Assembly: GCA_050944915.1 (NCBI GenBank)
Contig: JBMNRY010000093.1
Coordinates: 1-7,492, forward strand
DNA from: JBMNRY01 sp050944915
GTDB taxonomy: Bacteria > Bacillota > Limnochordia > JAAZLZ01
Direction of reading: 5' to 3'
Length of the DNA: 7,492 bases
Each line of letters opens with the position of its first letter. Within the stretch, counting starts at the first letter, position 1. A program made the position numbers and the translations under genes. The notes under the pieces are model-generated. The model did not search any database, was not told the origin of the DNA, and saw only the letters and a program-made list of their open reading frames with translations. Of the stretch, positions 1 to 5,929 are shown piece after piece.

Positions 1-58
1 TATCGCCCTACCGGTGGTGGTGGCCATCCTCGATGCCCTCGTCCGCTTGTTACCATGA
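1..58 (+). CDS. spoIIIAD: SpoIIIAD C-terminal end (partial)
   Basis: Only the tail of this gene is present. Reading from base 2 gives IALPVVVAILDALVRLLP followed by TGA at 56-58. The hydrophobic tail with a closing leucine-rich LLP end is what I expect from SpoIIIAD, a small multi-pass membrane protein of the SpoIIIA complex. The main support is position: it lies directly before spoIIIAE, where spoIIIAD sits in the conserved spoIIIAA-AH operon. The stop codon is 15 bases before the spoIIIAE start, so the two are probably cotranscribed. The identity is inferred from context because 18 residues alone are not diagnostic. Confidence 0.75.
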   Translation, partial: IALPVVVAILDALVRLLP

Positions 59-73
59 GGGGGAGGGGAATAA

Positions 74-1219
74 TTGCGCATTTTTTGTTGGTTGTTCATT
101 TTTCTTTTGATCCCAACGGGAGGGGCCTTGGCCGCTGATCCTTTGGAAACGGCCATCGAAGAACAGTTGGAGGCTTTAGATCTCGATGGGATCAGGGACT
201 TTTTGGCTACTTTGGAACCCGAGGCCCGGGCCTATCTGCCCAGCCTCGATGTAGCCAGCATCCTTCGGGGTCGTACCCCTATGGAGCCGGGCCGGTTTTT
301 GCGGGATCTCCTCCTTTATCTATGGCGGGAAGTCACCTTAGGGGCCCATCTGTTGGGACAGCTCATCGTCTTAGCGGTCCTGTGCAGTCTTTTGCAGAGC
401 CTTCAGCGGGGACTACCCGGTGGTGCCTCCGATGTGGCCTTCGCCGTCTCTTTGGCGGCCATTACCTTGTTGGCCTTAGGCAGTTTTTCCGCCGCCCTCG
501 ATATAGCCCGGGAGACCATCGATGCCATGGTTTCCTTTATGCAGGCCCTGCTGCCTACCATGGCCACTTTGCTAGTGGCCGTCGGCGCCATCACTTCGGC
601 GACGGTCTTCAGCCCCTTGTTGTACGGGGTGGTGACGGGGGTGGCCACCTTAGTGGAGACTTTGGTTTTCCCCTTGATCTTTGTTGCCGCAGTCTTAGGC
701 ATTGCCGGCCATTTTTCACCCCATTTTCCCCTTTCCCGGTTGGCGGCCTTGGCCCGCCAAGGGGGGATCCTTCTCTTGGGGGCCGTCTTTAGTGTTTTCC
801 TTGGTGTCATGGTCGTCCGGGGGGCTTTAGCTCCCGTAGCCGATGGAGCTGCCTTGCGGACTGCGAAATTCTTGACCGGTACGCTAGTGCCTGTCATCGG
901 AGGCATGTTCGCCGATGCTGTCGAGGTGGTAGTAGGCGGCTCCCTTTTGATCAAAAACGCCATCGGGGTTTTGGGGTTATTGGTCCTCATGGTGGTGGCT
1001 GCCTTCCCCATGGTGAAGATCGCTTCCATGATCATCATTTATCGGTTGGTAGCCGCCCTAGTCCAGCCCATCAGCGATGAACGACTGCCCCAGGCCCTAG
1101 GCTCCTTAGCCGATAGCCTTACCTTGGTCTTCTTAGCCGTGGGGACCGTCGCGTTGATGTTTTTCGTAGCCATTACCATCATCATCGGTGTGGGAAGTCT
1201 AGCAGCACTGGCGAGGTGA
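74..1219 (+). CDS. spoIIIAE: Stage III sporulation protein AE, polytopic membrane protein
   Basis: This 381-residue protein matches SpoIIIAE in length (B. subtilis about 400) and architecture. Residues 1-20 form a signal peptide ending in ALA before AD. A soluble stretch follows (about 21-80), with acidic repeats such as LETAIEEQLEALDLDGI, then roughly seven hydrophobic membrane segments from about residue 85 to the end. In sporulating bacteria SpoIIIAE is a permease-like part of the SpoIIIA channel in the mother-cell membrane around the forespore. The start is TTG at 74: an in-frame TAA at 71-73 rules out anything upstream, and a GGGAGGGG ribosome site lies at 61-68. spoIIIAF follows after 7 bases, with its ribosome site overlapping this stop codon. 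In B. subtilis the operon is transcribed by sigma-E from a promoter before spoIIIAA, which would be outside this window. Confidence 0.93.
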   Translation: MRIFCWLFIFLLIPTGGALAADPLETAIEEQLEALDLDGIRDFLATLEPEARAYLPSLDVASILRGRTPMEPGRFLRDLLLYLWREVTLGAHLLGQLIVLAVLCSLLQSLQRGLPGGASDVAFAVSLAAITLLALGSFSAALDIARETIDAMVSFMQALLPTMATLLVAVGAITSATVFSPLLYGVVTGVATLVETLVFPLIFVAAVLGIAGHFSPHFPLSRLAALARQGGILLLGAVFSVFLGVMVVRGALAPVADGAALRTAKFLTGTLVPVIGGMFADAVEVVVGGSLLIKNAIGVLGLLVLMVVAAFPMVKIASMIIIYRLVAALVQPISDERLPQALGSLADSLTLVFLAVGTVALMFFVAITIIIGVGSLAALAR

Positions 1220-1226
1220 ATTTCCT

Positions 1227-1787
1227 ATGATCGATTGGCTTTATAATCTTCTTCTTTTGATTATCCTTTTGGTTTTCTTAGAGAGTCTTTTGCCCCAGGA
1301 TCAAATCCGGGGTTTTGTCCGGGTGGTCATCGGGCTGGTTCTTATCGCCGCGGTGTTAAATCCCCTCTTCGGCCTCTTGGGGGTAGGGTGGGATTGGAAC
1401 CTGCCGGCTTTGGGGGAAGGGGAGTTGGATGTAGATTATCTCCAAGCCGGCCAGGCCCTCACCCAACGGGCCCAATCCCGGTTGGCCGCCGATTACGCCG
1501 CCCAGCTCGATGCCCAAACGGCTCAACTTTTGCTGGAGCTGCCCCAAGTGGAAGGCGCGTCGGTGACCTCCTCCCTGGAAGGAAGGGAAATCAGGGAAGT
1601 GCAGGTGGAGATTTGGGGACCAACCCAGGATGGGTTGGTCGCTCCTGTGGTCGTCGAAGTAGGCAGAAAAGGGGAGGCTTCGGCCTTGACGGAACAGGTG
1701 GAAAAGCTTTTAGTTCAATACTACGGTATCGATCCTGGCCGGATCCAGATTGAGTATAGGAGGGATGGAGATGGGTTGGCGAGATAG
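1227..1787 (+). CDS. spoIIIAF: Stage III sporulation protein AF
   Basis: The protein has 186 residues, close to the roughly 200 usual for SpoIIIAF. Two hydrophobic helices near residues 5-24 and 31-52 precede a soluble domain from about residue 60. That is the layout of SpoIIIAF, whose soluble domain is related to the ring-building folds of secretion-system proteins. Near the end, LVQYYGIDPGRIQIEYR resembles the closing strand of such a fold. ATG 1227 has the ribosome site GAGGTGA (1213-1219) at 7 bases' spacing, and that site includes the spoIIIAE stop, which suggests translational coupling. The 3' end overlaps spoIIIAG by 17 bases. A perfect 10-bp inverted repeat with a 3-base loop lies inside the coding sequence at 1618-1640. 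Identity rests on topology and operon position, since the family is weakly conserved. Confidence 0.9.
   Translation: MIDWLYNLLLLIILLVFLESLLPQDQIRGFVRVVIGLVLIAAVLNPLFGLLGVGWDWNLPALGEGELDVDYLQAGQALTQRAQSRLAADYAAQLDAQTAQLLLELPQVEGASVTSSLEGREIREVQVEIWGPTQDGLVAPVVVEVGRKGEASALTEQVEKLLVQYYGIDPGRIQIEYRRDGDGLAR
1618..1640 (+). repeat. Perfect 10-bp inverted repeat inside spoIIIAF
   Basis: GACCAACCCA (1618-1627) and TGGGTTGGTC (1631-1640) are exact reverse complements with a 3-base GGA loop, giving a potentially stable RNA hairpin. It encodes GPTQDGLV, probably a surface turn of the soluble domain. No T-run follows, so termination is unlikely. Confidence 0.7.
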
Positions 1788-2379
1788 GTTCCAAAAATGG
1801 TGGGGGAAGGGCGCCCCTTCGGCGGGGAGTCTATTCAATTTAAATCCCGCCCAAGCCCGCCAAGGCAAGTTGACCATTTTGTTTTTACTAGTCGGGATCA
1901 TCCTGTTGAGCCTGACCACCCCCCAGGGGCCTCCTTCCCAGGACGCTGCCTCACCGCCGGTGGAGGCCCGGCAAAGCTCCTTCGATGAGAGGGGGCAATT
2001 GGAAGAAAGGCTGAGGAAGATCTTAAGCCAAATGGCCGGGGTCGGCGATGTCCAAGTTTTAATCAGTCTCGATGGGAGCCGAAGGGAGTATCTGGCCGAC
2101 ACCAGGGAGGAGGTGAGAAGGACGGTGGAGACCGACCGTTCCGGTGGTCAGCGGGAAGTGATCGAGGAACGGCGGGAAAGGAACCATGTCTTAGCCCGTC
2201 AAGAGGGCCGCAGTGGTGAAGGTCCCATCATCGTCCGGGAGGAAGGGCCCCTCATTCGGGGGGTCTTGGTGGTCGCCCAAGGGGCCTGGGATCCTAAAAT
2301 CCGCTTGCAGATCCTCTGGGCCGTGGAAACAGCTTTAGGGGTCCCTCCCCATAAAATTGAAGTCATGTCCAAAAGGTAG
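1771..2379 (+). CDS. spoIIIAG: Stage III sporulation protein AG
   Basis: This is a 202-residue SpoIIIAG (B. subtilis 229). A basic, tryptophan-rich cytoplasmic segment (WRDRFQKWWGKG, residues 3-14) is followed by one membrane helix at about 34-49, a Pro/Ser-rich linker, and a soluble domain. The first ring-building segment runs at about 77-100 (LEERLRKILSQMAGVGDVQV), then an Arg/Glu-rich insertion at about 102-150, then the rest of the fold ending in ALGVPPHKIEVM. In known SpoIIIAG this domain forms a large ring between the two spore membranes. I chose ATG 1771 because AGGAGGG at 1758-1764 lies 6 bases before it. ATG 1765 touches the ribosome site, and the upstream TTG 1750 has no site of its own. 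The gene overlaps spoIIIAF and is followed directly by spoIIIAH. Confidence 0.92.
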   Translation: MGWRDRFQKWWGKGAPSAGSLFNLNPAQARQGKLTILFLLVGIILLSLTTPQGPPSQDAASPPVEARQSSFDERGQLEERLRKILSQMAGVGDVQVLISLDGSRREYLADTREEVRRTVETDRSGGQREVIEERRERNHVLARQEGRSGEGPIIVREEGPLIRGVLVVAQGAWDPKIRLQILWAVETALGVPPHKIEVMSKR

Positions 2380-2955
2380 GTGGGAAATTTGTTTTATGTG
2401 ATGCCTCGACTGGCCAGTCGCTTGCTCGTCTTCGTCCTGGTCCTCTTACTCATCGGTTTATATTATCTCTATTTGATGCCCGCAGAGCAAAAGGTGAACC
2501 AGGACTTTTTCGGGCGGGAAATTGTGCGGGAGGAGGAGCCCGAGGTGGTCCCGGCTATGGCATCCTTGGGCCGGGAGGAAAGTCGGGTGGAGGTAGAGCC
2601 GGTTCGGAGTGATTTCTTCAGCGAGTACCGCTGGGAACGGGAGCGCTCCCGCAGCCGCCAAGCCGGTTATTTGACGGAAGTATTGGCCGATGGGGATATC
2701 AGTCCTGTTCGAAAGGCGGAAATGGAAGCCAAATTATGGCATTTGACCCAGTTGGGCCATAAGGAGATGGAATTGGAAAACTTAATCAAATCTAAGGGCC
2801 ATCGAGAAGTAGTAGTGGTGTTGACCGATGATGCTGCCAGCATCGTCGTCGATGGGACTCTGGATGGTGAAGGGGCGGCCCAGATCGGTGAGCTGGTCCA
2901 TCGGTTTACTAATATCGATCTGGAGCGGATCACCATCATCGATGGTTTGAATTGA
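2380..2955 (+). CDS. spoIIIAH: Stage III sporulation protein AH
   Basis: The product has up to 191 residues, slightly shorter than the 218 of B. subtilis. It has one membrane helix at about 13-32, a charged linker, and a C-terminal domain (about 90-191) ending in DLERITIIDGLN, typical of the SpoIIIAH/YscJ-FliF-like fold. In B. subtilis this domain binds SpoIIQ from the forespore side and joins the two halves of the channel. The start is uncertain. GTG 2380 directly follows the spoIIIAG stop but has only a close AAAAGG. TTG 2389 has AGGTGG at 2378-2383 with 5 bases' spacing and may be the real start. ATG 2401 is too far from any good site. All options keep the membrane helix. It is the last spoIIIA gene, with a hairpin terminator candidate about 50 bases downstream. 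Confidence 0.9.
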   Translation: MGNLFYVMPRLASRLLVFVLVLLLIGLYYLYLMPAEQKVNQDFFGREIVREEEPEVVPAMASLGREESRVEVEPVRSDFFSEYRWERERSRSRQAGYLTEVLADGDISPVRKAEMEAKLWHLTQLGHKEMELENLIKSKGHREVVVVLTDDAASIVVDGTLDGEGAAQIGELVHRFTNIDLERITIIDGLN

Positions 2956-3008
2956 AGGCTCCTTAAAGGAGGAATTTGGTTATTTAAGGCGAAGCAAAAA
3001 CGAAACCC

Positions 3009-3042
3009 CCAGCCCCGGAACAAGACTTGCCGCCGGGGCTGG
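3009..3042 (+). terminator. Probable intrinsic terminator after spoIIIAH
   Basis: A perfect 10-bp GC-rich stem, CCAGCCCCGG at 3009-3018 and CCGGGGCTGG at 3033-3042, encloses a 14-base loop. Three more A-T pairs (3003-3005 with 3043-3045) are possible across a CCC bulge. Only TTT follows on the plus strand, so the U-tract is weak and read-through is possible. Read on the minus strand, the stem is followed by GGGTTTCGTTTTT, a better tract, although no minus-strand gene ends here. The position between sporulation and housekeeping genes fits termination of the spoIIIA operon. Confidence 0.62.
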
Positions 3043-3053
3043 TTTGCCCAAAA

Positions 3054-3068
3054 GTTGGATATACTAGG
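3054..3068 (+). promoter_or_regulatory. Probable accBC promoter, -10 region
   Basis: GTTGGATATACTAGG contains TATACT (3060-3065), a good sigma-A -10 hexamer, 32 bases before the accB start and just after the terminator hairpin. A -35 hexamer at normal spacing would fall in the hairpin's 3' arm (about 3037-3042, GGCTGG) and is a poor match. The same 15-mer with one mismatch recurs before asp23 at 4915-4929, which strengthens the call. The start of transcription would be near 3072. No clear FapR-type inverted repeat is present. Confidence 0.45.
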
Positions 3069-3097
3069 CAGAGATACCGGCAAAAGGGAGGATGTTT

Positions 3098-3529
3098 ATG
3101 AAGTTAGAGGATATCAAAGGGCTCATGGCAGCCATGGATCATAGTCAAATCGCTGAGTTAGAGCTGGAAATGGAAGGATTTCAGCTGAAGTTGAAAAAGG
3201 CTACGGGGGAAGTGGTCCAGCCGGTAGCGCCACTTCCCAAGGAGCCTGCGGCCCCGCCGGTCCAGGAGGAGGTCATCGATGAAAATCTGGTTATCATCAC
3301 CGCACCTATGGTGGGTACCTTCTACCGGGCACCGGCCCCCGATGCGCCCCCTTACGTGAAGGTCGGTGACCGAATCCAACGGGGACAACCCCTGTGCATC
3401 ATCGAAGCTATGAAGTTGATGAATGAAATCGAATCGGATGTGTCCGGGATTATCAAAGAGATCTTGGTCGATAACGCCCAACCGGTGGAATTCGGTCAAC
3501 CTTTGTTCACCGTGGAAAAACTGGACTGA
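3098..3529 (+). CDS. accB: Biotin carboxyl carrier protein of acetyl-CoA carboxylase
   Basis: The 143-residue protein is a typical BCCP. Residues 1-37 form the N-terminal region (KLEDIKGLMAAMDHSQIAELELEMEGF...), followed by a Pro/Ala/Glu-rich linker at about 38-62 and the biotinyl domain at about 63-143. The biotin attachment motif EAMKLMNE is intact, with Lys106 as the acceptor. Once biotinylated, the protein carries carboxyl groups from AccC to the AccAD carboxyltransferase to make malonyl-CoA in the cytoplasm. ATG 3098 is preferred because GGGAGG at 3086-3091 lies 6 bases away. ATG 3092 directly abuts that site and would add only two residues. accC starts 13 bases after the stop. The gene lies behind its own probable promoter, so it should be expressed independently of sporulation. 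Confidence 0.96.
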   Translation: MKLEDIKGLMAAMDHSQIAELELEMEGFQLKLKKATGEVVQPVAPLPKEPAAPPVQEEVIDENLVIITAPMVGTFYRAPAPDAPPYVKVGDRIQRGQPLCIIEAMKLMNEIESDVSGIIKEILVDNAQPVEFGQPLFTVEKLD

Positions 3530-3542
3530 GGTGGGGGAAGCT

Positions 3543-4892
3543 TTGTTTCGTAAAGTATTGATCGCCAATCGAGGGGAAATCGCGCTCAGGATCATCAGGG
3601 CCTGCCGGGAGTTAGATATCAGGACGGTCGCTATTTATTCGGAAGCCGATTACCAGTCCCTCCATGTCCAGGCAGCCGATGAAGCCTTTTGTGTGGGACC
3701 GGCCCCTTCCAGTCATAGTTACTTGAATATCCCTAATATTATCAGCGCCGCCCTTATTTCCGGAGCCGATGCCATCCACCCCGGCTATGGTTACTTGGCC
3801 GAGCGGCCCCATTTCGCCGAGATTTGCCAAAGCCATGGATTGAGCTTCATCGGGCCTCCCAGCTGGGCCATCGAACGGATGGGGGATAAGGCGGCGGCCA
3901 AGCAGACCATGGAGGAGGCCGGTGTTCCGGTGGTGCCGGGCAGCCAAGGGGAAGTAGAAAGCGACGGGGAGGCCGTAGCCATCGCGCGGGAAATCGGCTA
4001 TCCCGTCATCGTCAAAGCTGCCGCCGGCGGCGGTGGAAAGGGTATGCGGGTGGCCCGGGACGAAGGGGAATTGTTGAAAATCATCGGTCCCGCCCGGGCG
4101 GAAGCAGAGGCATCCTTCGGCAGCAGCGCCCTTTATCTGGAAAAGTTCGTGGAACAACCCCGCCATATTGAAATCCAGATTATCGCCGATGAACACGGTA
4201 ATGCTGTCCATTTAGGGGAGCGGGAATGTTCCCTGCAGCGCCGTCACCAAAAACTCTTGGAAGAGGCCCCATCGGCCGGGGTGAGCCAGGAGTTGCGGGA
4301 AGCCATGGGTCGGGCGGCCCTAGCTGGTGCCCAGGCTGTTGGGTATACCAACGTGGGGACCATGGAGTTTTTGCTAGATAAGGACGGCAATTTTTATTTC
4401 ATGGAGATGAATACCCGGATCCAAGTGGAGCATCCGGTGACGGAGCTGGTGACGGGGGTTGATTTGGTCCAAGAACAGCTACGCATCGCCGCCGGGGAAC
4501 CCTTGAGTTTGCGCCAGGAAGATATTAAAATCAACGGCCATGCCATCGAATGTCGGATCAATGCCGAAGATCCTTACCGGAATTTCATGCCTAGTCCAGG
4601 GGTGATCAGGGAGTATCGACCCCCGGGCGGGTTGGGCATCAGGCTCGATAGTGCTGCTTACCAAGGTTGGGAGGTTTCTCCTTATTACGATCCTATGTTC
4701 GCTAAGCTTATCGCTTGGGCTCCCACCAGGGAAGGGGCCATCAACAGGATGGCCGCCGCTTTAAGGGAATTTCACATCGGCGGCATTGCCACCACCATCC
4801 CTTTTCACTTGGAAATCCTAGCCGATCCCTTCTTCCGGCGGGGCGAGCTGTCGACGGATTTTATCGAAACCCGGTTCTTGGCCAAGGGGTAA
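3543..4892 (+). CDS. accC: Biotin carboxylase subunit of acetyl-CoA carboxylase
   Basis: The 449-residue protein is full length for AccC and aligns closely with the E. coli enzyme. It uses ATP and bicarbonate to carboxylate biotin on BCCP. The N-terminal domain opens with RKVLIANRGEIALRI, and HPGYGYLAE lies near residue 80. The ATP-grasp glycine loop AAAGGGGKGM is at about 159-168. RRHQK ends at Lys237, and MEMNTRIQVEHPVTE covers the metal ligand Glu288, Arg292 and Glu296. ECRINAEDP includes the catalytic Arg338. All expected catalytic residues are present. TTG 3543 is chosen as start because GAGGTGG (3528-3534), overlapping the accB stop, is 8 bases upstream and the conserved protein begins there. 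In-frame codons further upstream lie inside accB. It could in principle also serve another biotin carboxylase complex, but the accB partner and gene context favour acetyl-CoA carboxylase. Confidence 0.97.
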   Translation: MFRKVLIANRGEIALRIIRACRELDIRTVAIYSEADYQSLHVQAADEAFCVGPAPSSHSYLNIPNIISAALISGADAIHPGYGYLAERPHFAEICQSHGLSFIGPPSWAIERMGDKAAAKQTMEEAGVPVVPGSQGEVESDGEAVAIAREIGYPVIVKAAAGGGGKGMRVARDEGELLKIIGPARAEAEASFGSSALYLEKFVEQPRHIEIQIIADEHGNAVHLGERECSLQRRHQKLLEEAPSAGVSQELREAMGRAALAGAQAVGYTNVGTMEFLLDKDGNFYFMEMNTRIQVEHPVTELVTGVDLVQEQLRIAAGEPLSLRQEDIKINGHAIECRINAEDPYRNFMPSPGVIREYRPPGGLGIRLDSAAYQGWEVSPYYDPMFAKLIAWAPTREGAINRMAAALREFHIGGIATTIPFHLEILADPFFRRGELSTDFIETRFLAKG

Positions 4893-4897
4893 TTAGA

Positions 4898-4926
4898 TTG
4901 TTCTTCCGTTCCAGGTTTGATATACT
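4898..4926 (+). promoter_or_regulatory. Probable sigma-A promoter for asp23 and downstream genes
   Basis: TTGTTC (4898-4903) and TATACT (4921-4926) are separated by exactly 17 bases, a good sigma-A layout, in the 67-base gap between accC and asp23. The -10 region sits in GTTTGATATACTAGG (4915-4929), matching the accB upstream element at 14 of 15 positions. The predicted start of transcription is near 4933, about 27 bases before the asp23 ATG. No terminator hairpin is visible after accC, so accBC transcripts may also run into asp23. Confidence 0.5.
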
Positions 4927-4959
4927 AGGTTTGTATCCAGGTTTTGGAGGTGGTCATCA

Positions 4960-5352
4960 ATGGCCAATACCAGAGAGAGAAATGAATTGGGCGAACTAAG
5001 GATTGCCGACGAAGTATTGTGTATCATTGCCGGTTTGGCGGCCACGGAAGTGGAAGGGGTCGCCGGGATGAGTGGAGGGATCGCCGGGGGCATCGCTGAA
5101 ATGCTGGGCCGGAAGAACCTCTCCAAAGGTGTAAAGGTGGACGCAGGGGAAGAACAGGTCGTCGTCGATTTGTTCATCATCGTCCAATATGGTGTCCAGA
5201 TCGATGAAGTAGCTTGGAAGATCCAAGAGAACGTCAAGCGAGCCATCGAAGGGATGACAGGATTGAATGTGGTGGAAGTGAACGTCCATATCCAGGGCGT
5301 CGATTTCCTCAAGGAAAAGGAAGAGAAAGCGGAGGATATCCGGCTCAAATAG
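4960..5352 (+). CDS. Asp23/Gls24 family envelope stress response protein
   Basis: The 130-residue protein is a compact Asp23/Gls24 domain. It starts with GELRIADEVLCIIAGLAA, continues with EVEGVAGMSGGIAGGIAEMLGRK, and has the central strand region GVKVDAGEEQVVVDLFIIVQYG. It ends with IQENVKRAIEGMTGLNVVEVNVHIQGV and a charged tail. It has no membrane segment or signal peptide. The position directly after accC matches B. subtilis yqhY, whose loss is reported to select mutations in acetyl-CoA carboxylase genes, so a link to lipid synthesis is plausible. The next two genes encode a membrane-anchored Asp23-like protein and DUF2273, as in the staphylococcal asp23 locus, so this protein may be membrane-associated through AmaP. 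GGAGGTGG at 4946-4953 supports ATG 4960. Confidence 0.93.
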   Translation: MANTRERNELGELRIADEVLCIIAGLAATEVEGVAGMSGGIAGGIAEMLGRKNLSKGVKVDAGEEQVVVDLFIIVQYGVQIDEVAWKIQENVKRAIEGMTGLNVVEVNVHIQGVDFLKEKEEKAEDIRLK

Positions 5353-5377
5353 GGGGTAAAGCAGGGAGGCTGCCCAT

Positions 5378-5917
5378 ATGCGTACCATCGATCGAATCAT
5401 CATGACCTTGGCTGCCCTGGGCTTTTTAGCTTTGGCCTTGTTGGCCTTCAGTTTACCGTTAAGCAGTGGCCTAGTTAATGAGCTCATCATTTGGTTCGAT
5501 TATCTAGCCCGCTTCGGCGCCTTGGAAACGACGGTCGTCGGCCTGGTGGCCCTGCTCATCGCCCTTTCTCTAGCCTATCTGGCTTGGGGGCGGCGGGGTC
5601 AGCTCCCCTCCCTGATCAAAGAAGGGGAGCTGGGTCAGCTGCGGATTTCCTTTCAGACGGTGGAAGAGTTGGTCCACCGGGCAGCCCGGGATGTGAACGG
5701 TGTCCGGGATGTTCACACCCGGCTGCGGTCGACTCCCCAAGGGATCGATATTACCCTGCAGCTGAAGGTCATCCCCGATGTCCATATCCCCGAAACGGGG
5801 GAGACCGTCCAAAGAAGGGTGCGGGATTATTTGCTGTCCACCACGGGCGTGGAAGTGAAACAGATCCAAGTCCAGATCCAAAGCATCGCCCGGGAACAAC
5901 GGGCCCGGGTAGAATAG
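5378..5917 (+). CDS. amaP: Alkaline shock response membrane anchor protein AmaP
   Basis: The 179-residue protein has two hydrophobic helices at about residues 6-28 and 50-70, followed by a soluble domain. This is the AmaP layout. In Staphylococcus aureus AmaP holds Asp23 at the membrane. The soluble part (about 84-170) itself resembles Asp23: GQLRISFQTVEELVHRAA here parallels GELRIADEVLCIIAGLAA in the preceding gene. Both then have a V-x-GV turn, a central strand and a C-terminal VEV..I.V.IQ strand. GGGAGG at 5364-5369 lies 8 bases before ATG 5378. A perfect 10-bp inverted repeat at 5600-5632 falls exactly between the membrane part and the Asp23-like domain, inside GQLPSLIKEGELGQL. The stop codon is part of the next gene's ribosome site, which suggests coupled translation. 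Confidence 0.88.
   Translation: MRTIDRIIMTLAALGFLALALLAFSLPLSSGLVNELIIWFDYLARFGALETTVVGLVALLIALSLAYLAWGRRGQLPSLIKEGELGQLRISFQTVEELVHRAARDVNGVRDVHTRLRSTPQGIDITLQLKVIPDVHIPETGETVQRRVRDYLLSTTGVEVKQIQVQIQSIAREQRARVE
5600..5632 (+). repeat. Perfect 10-bp inverted repeat inside amaP
   Basis: CAGCTCCCCT at 5600-5609 pairs fully with AGGGGAGCTG at 5623-5632 across a 13-base loop. The 9-mer GGGTCAGCT also occurs twice around it as a direct repeat (5596-5604 and 5632-5640), both in the frame that encodes GQL. No T-run follows on the plus strand, so it is not a standard terminator. It marks the junction between the membrane helices and the Asp23-like domain. Confidence 0.7.
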
Positions 5918-5929
5918 GAGGGCCCTATT

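Noticed and set aside
747..762. Inverted repeat CCTTGGC-CC-GCCAAGG in spoIIIAE
   Set aside because: The loop is too short to form the full RNA stem, and short GGCC-rich palindromes are common in this sequence.
322..792. A 156-codon plus-strand open frame in another phase of spoIIIAE
   Set aside because: It overlaps a clear membrane protein gene. The product is rich in Gly, Arg, His and Pro with no motif, which is typical of a shifted GC-rich reading frame.
403..1038. A 211-codon open frame on the minus strand inside spoIIIAE
   Set aside because: Its product is low-complexity, rich in Thr, Ala, Lys and Met, as expected for the reverse of a hydrophobic gene. It has no recognisable domain, and the plus-strand gene explains the region.
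3054..3080. A FapR-type lipid-regulator site overlapping the accB promoter
   Set aside because: Only a loose half-site (TACTAGG) is visible. The opposed half expected in a FapR inverted repeat is absent.
2974..3144. A possible basic small protein starting from ATT after the orphan AAAGGAGG
   Set aside because: ATT is very rarely a start and the spacing is only one base. The frame runs through the terminator stem and into accB, with no recognisable domain.
3612..4211. A 199-codon minus-strand open frame opposite accC
   Set aside because: accC is strongly conserved here, and the reverse product shows no family features.
4893..5490. Minus-strand open frames of 151 and 164 codons opposite asp23
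   Set aside because: They are mirror readings of asp23 and the amaP start. Ser/Thr/Pro-rich or Asp/His-rich composition and the absence of motifs argue against them.
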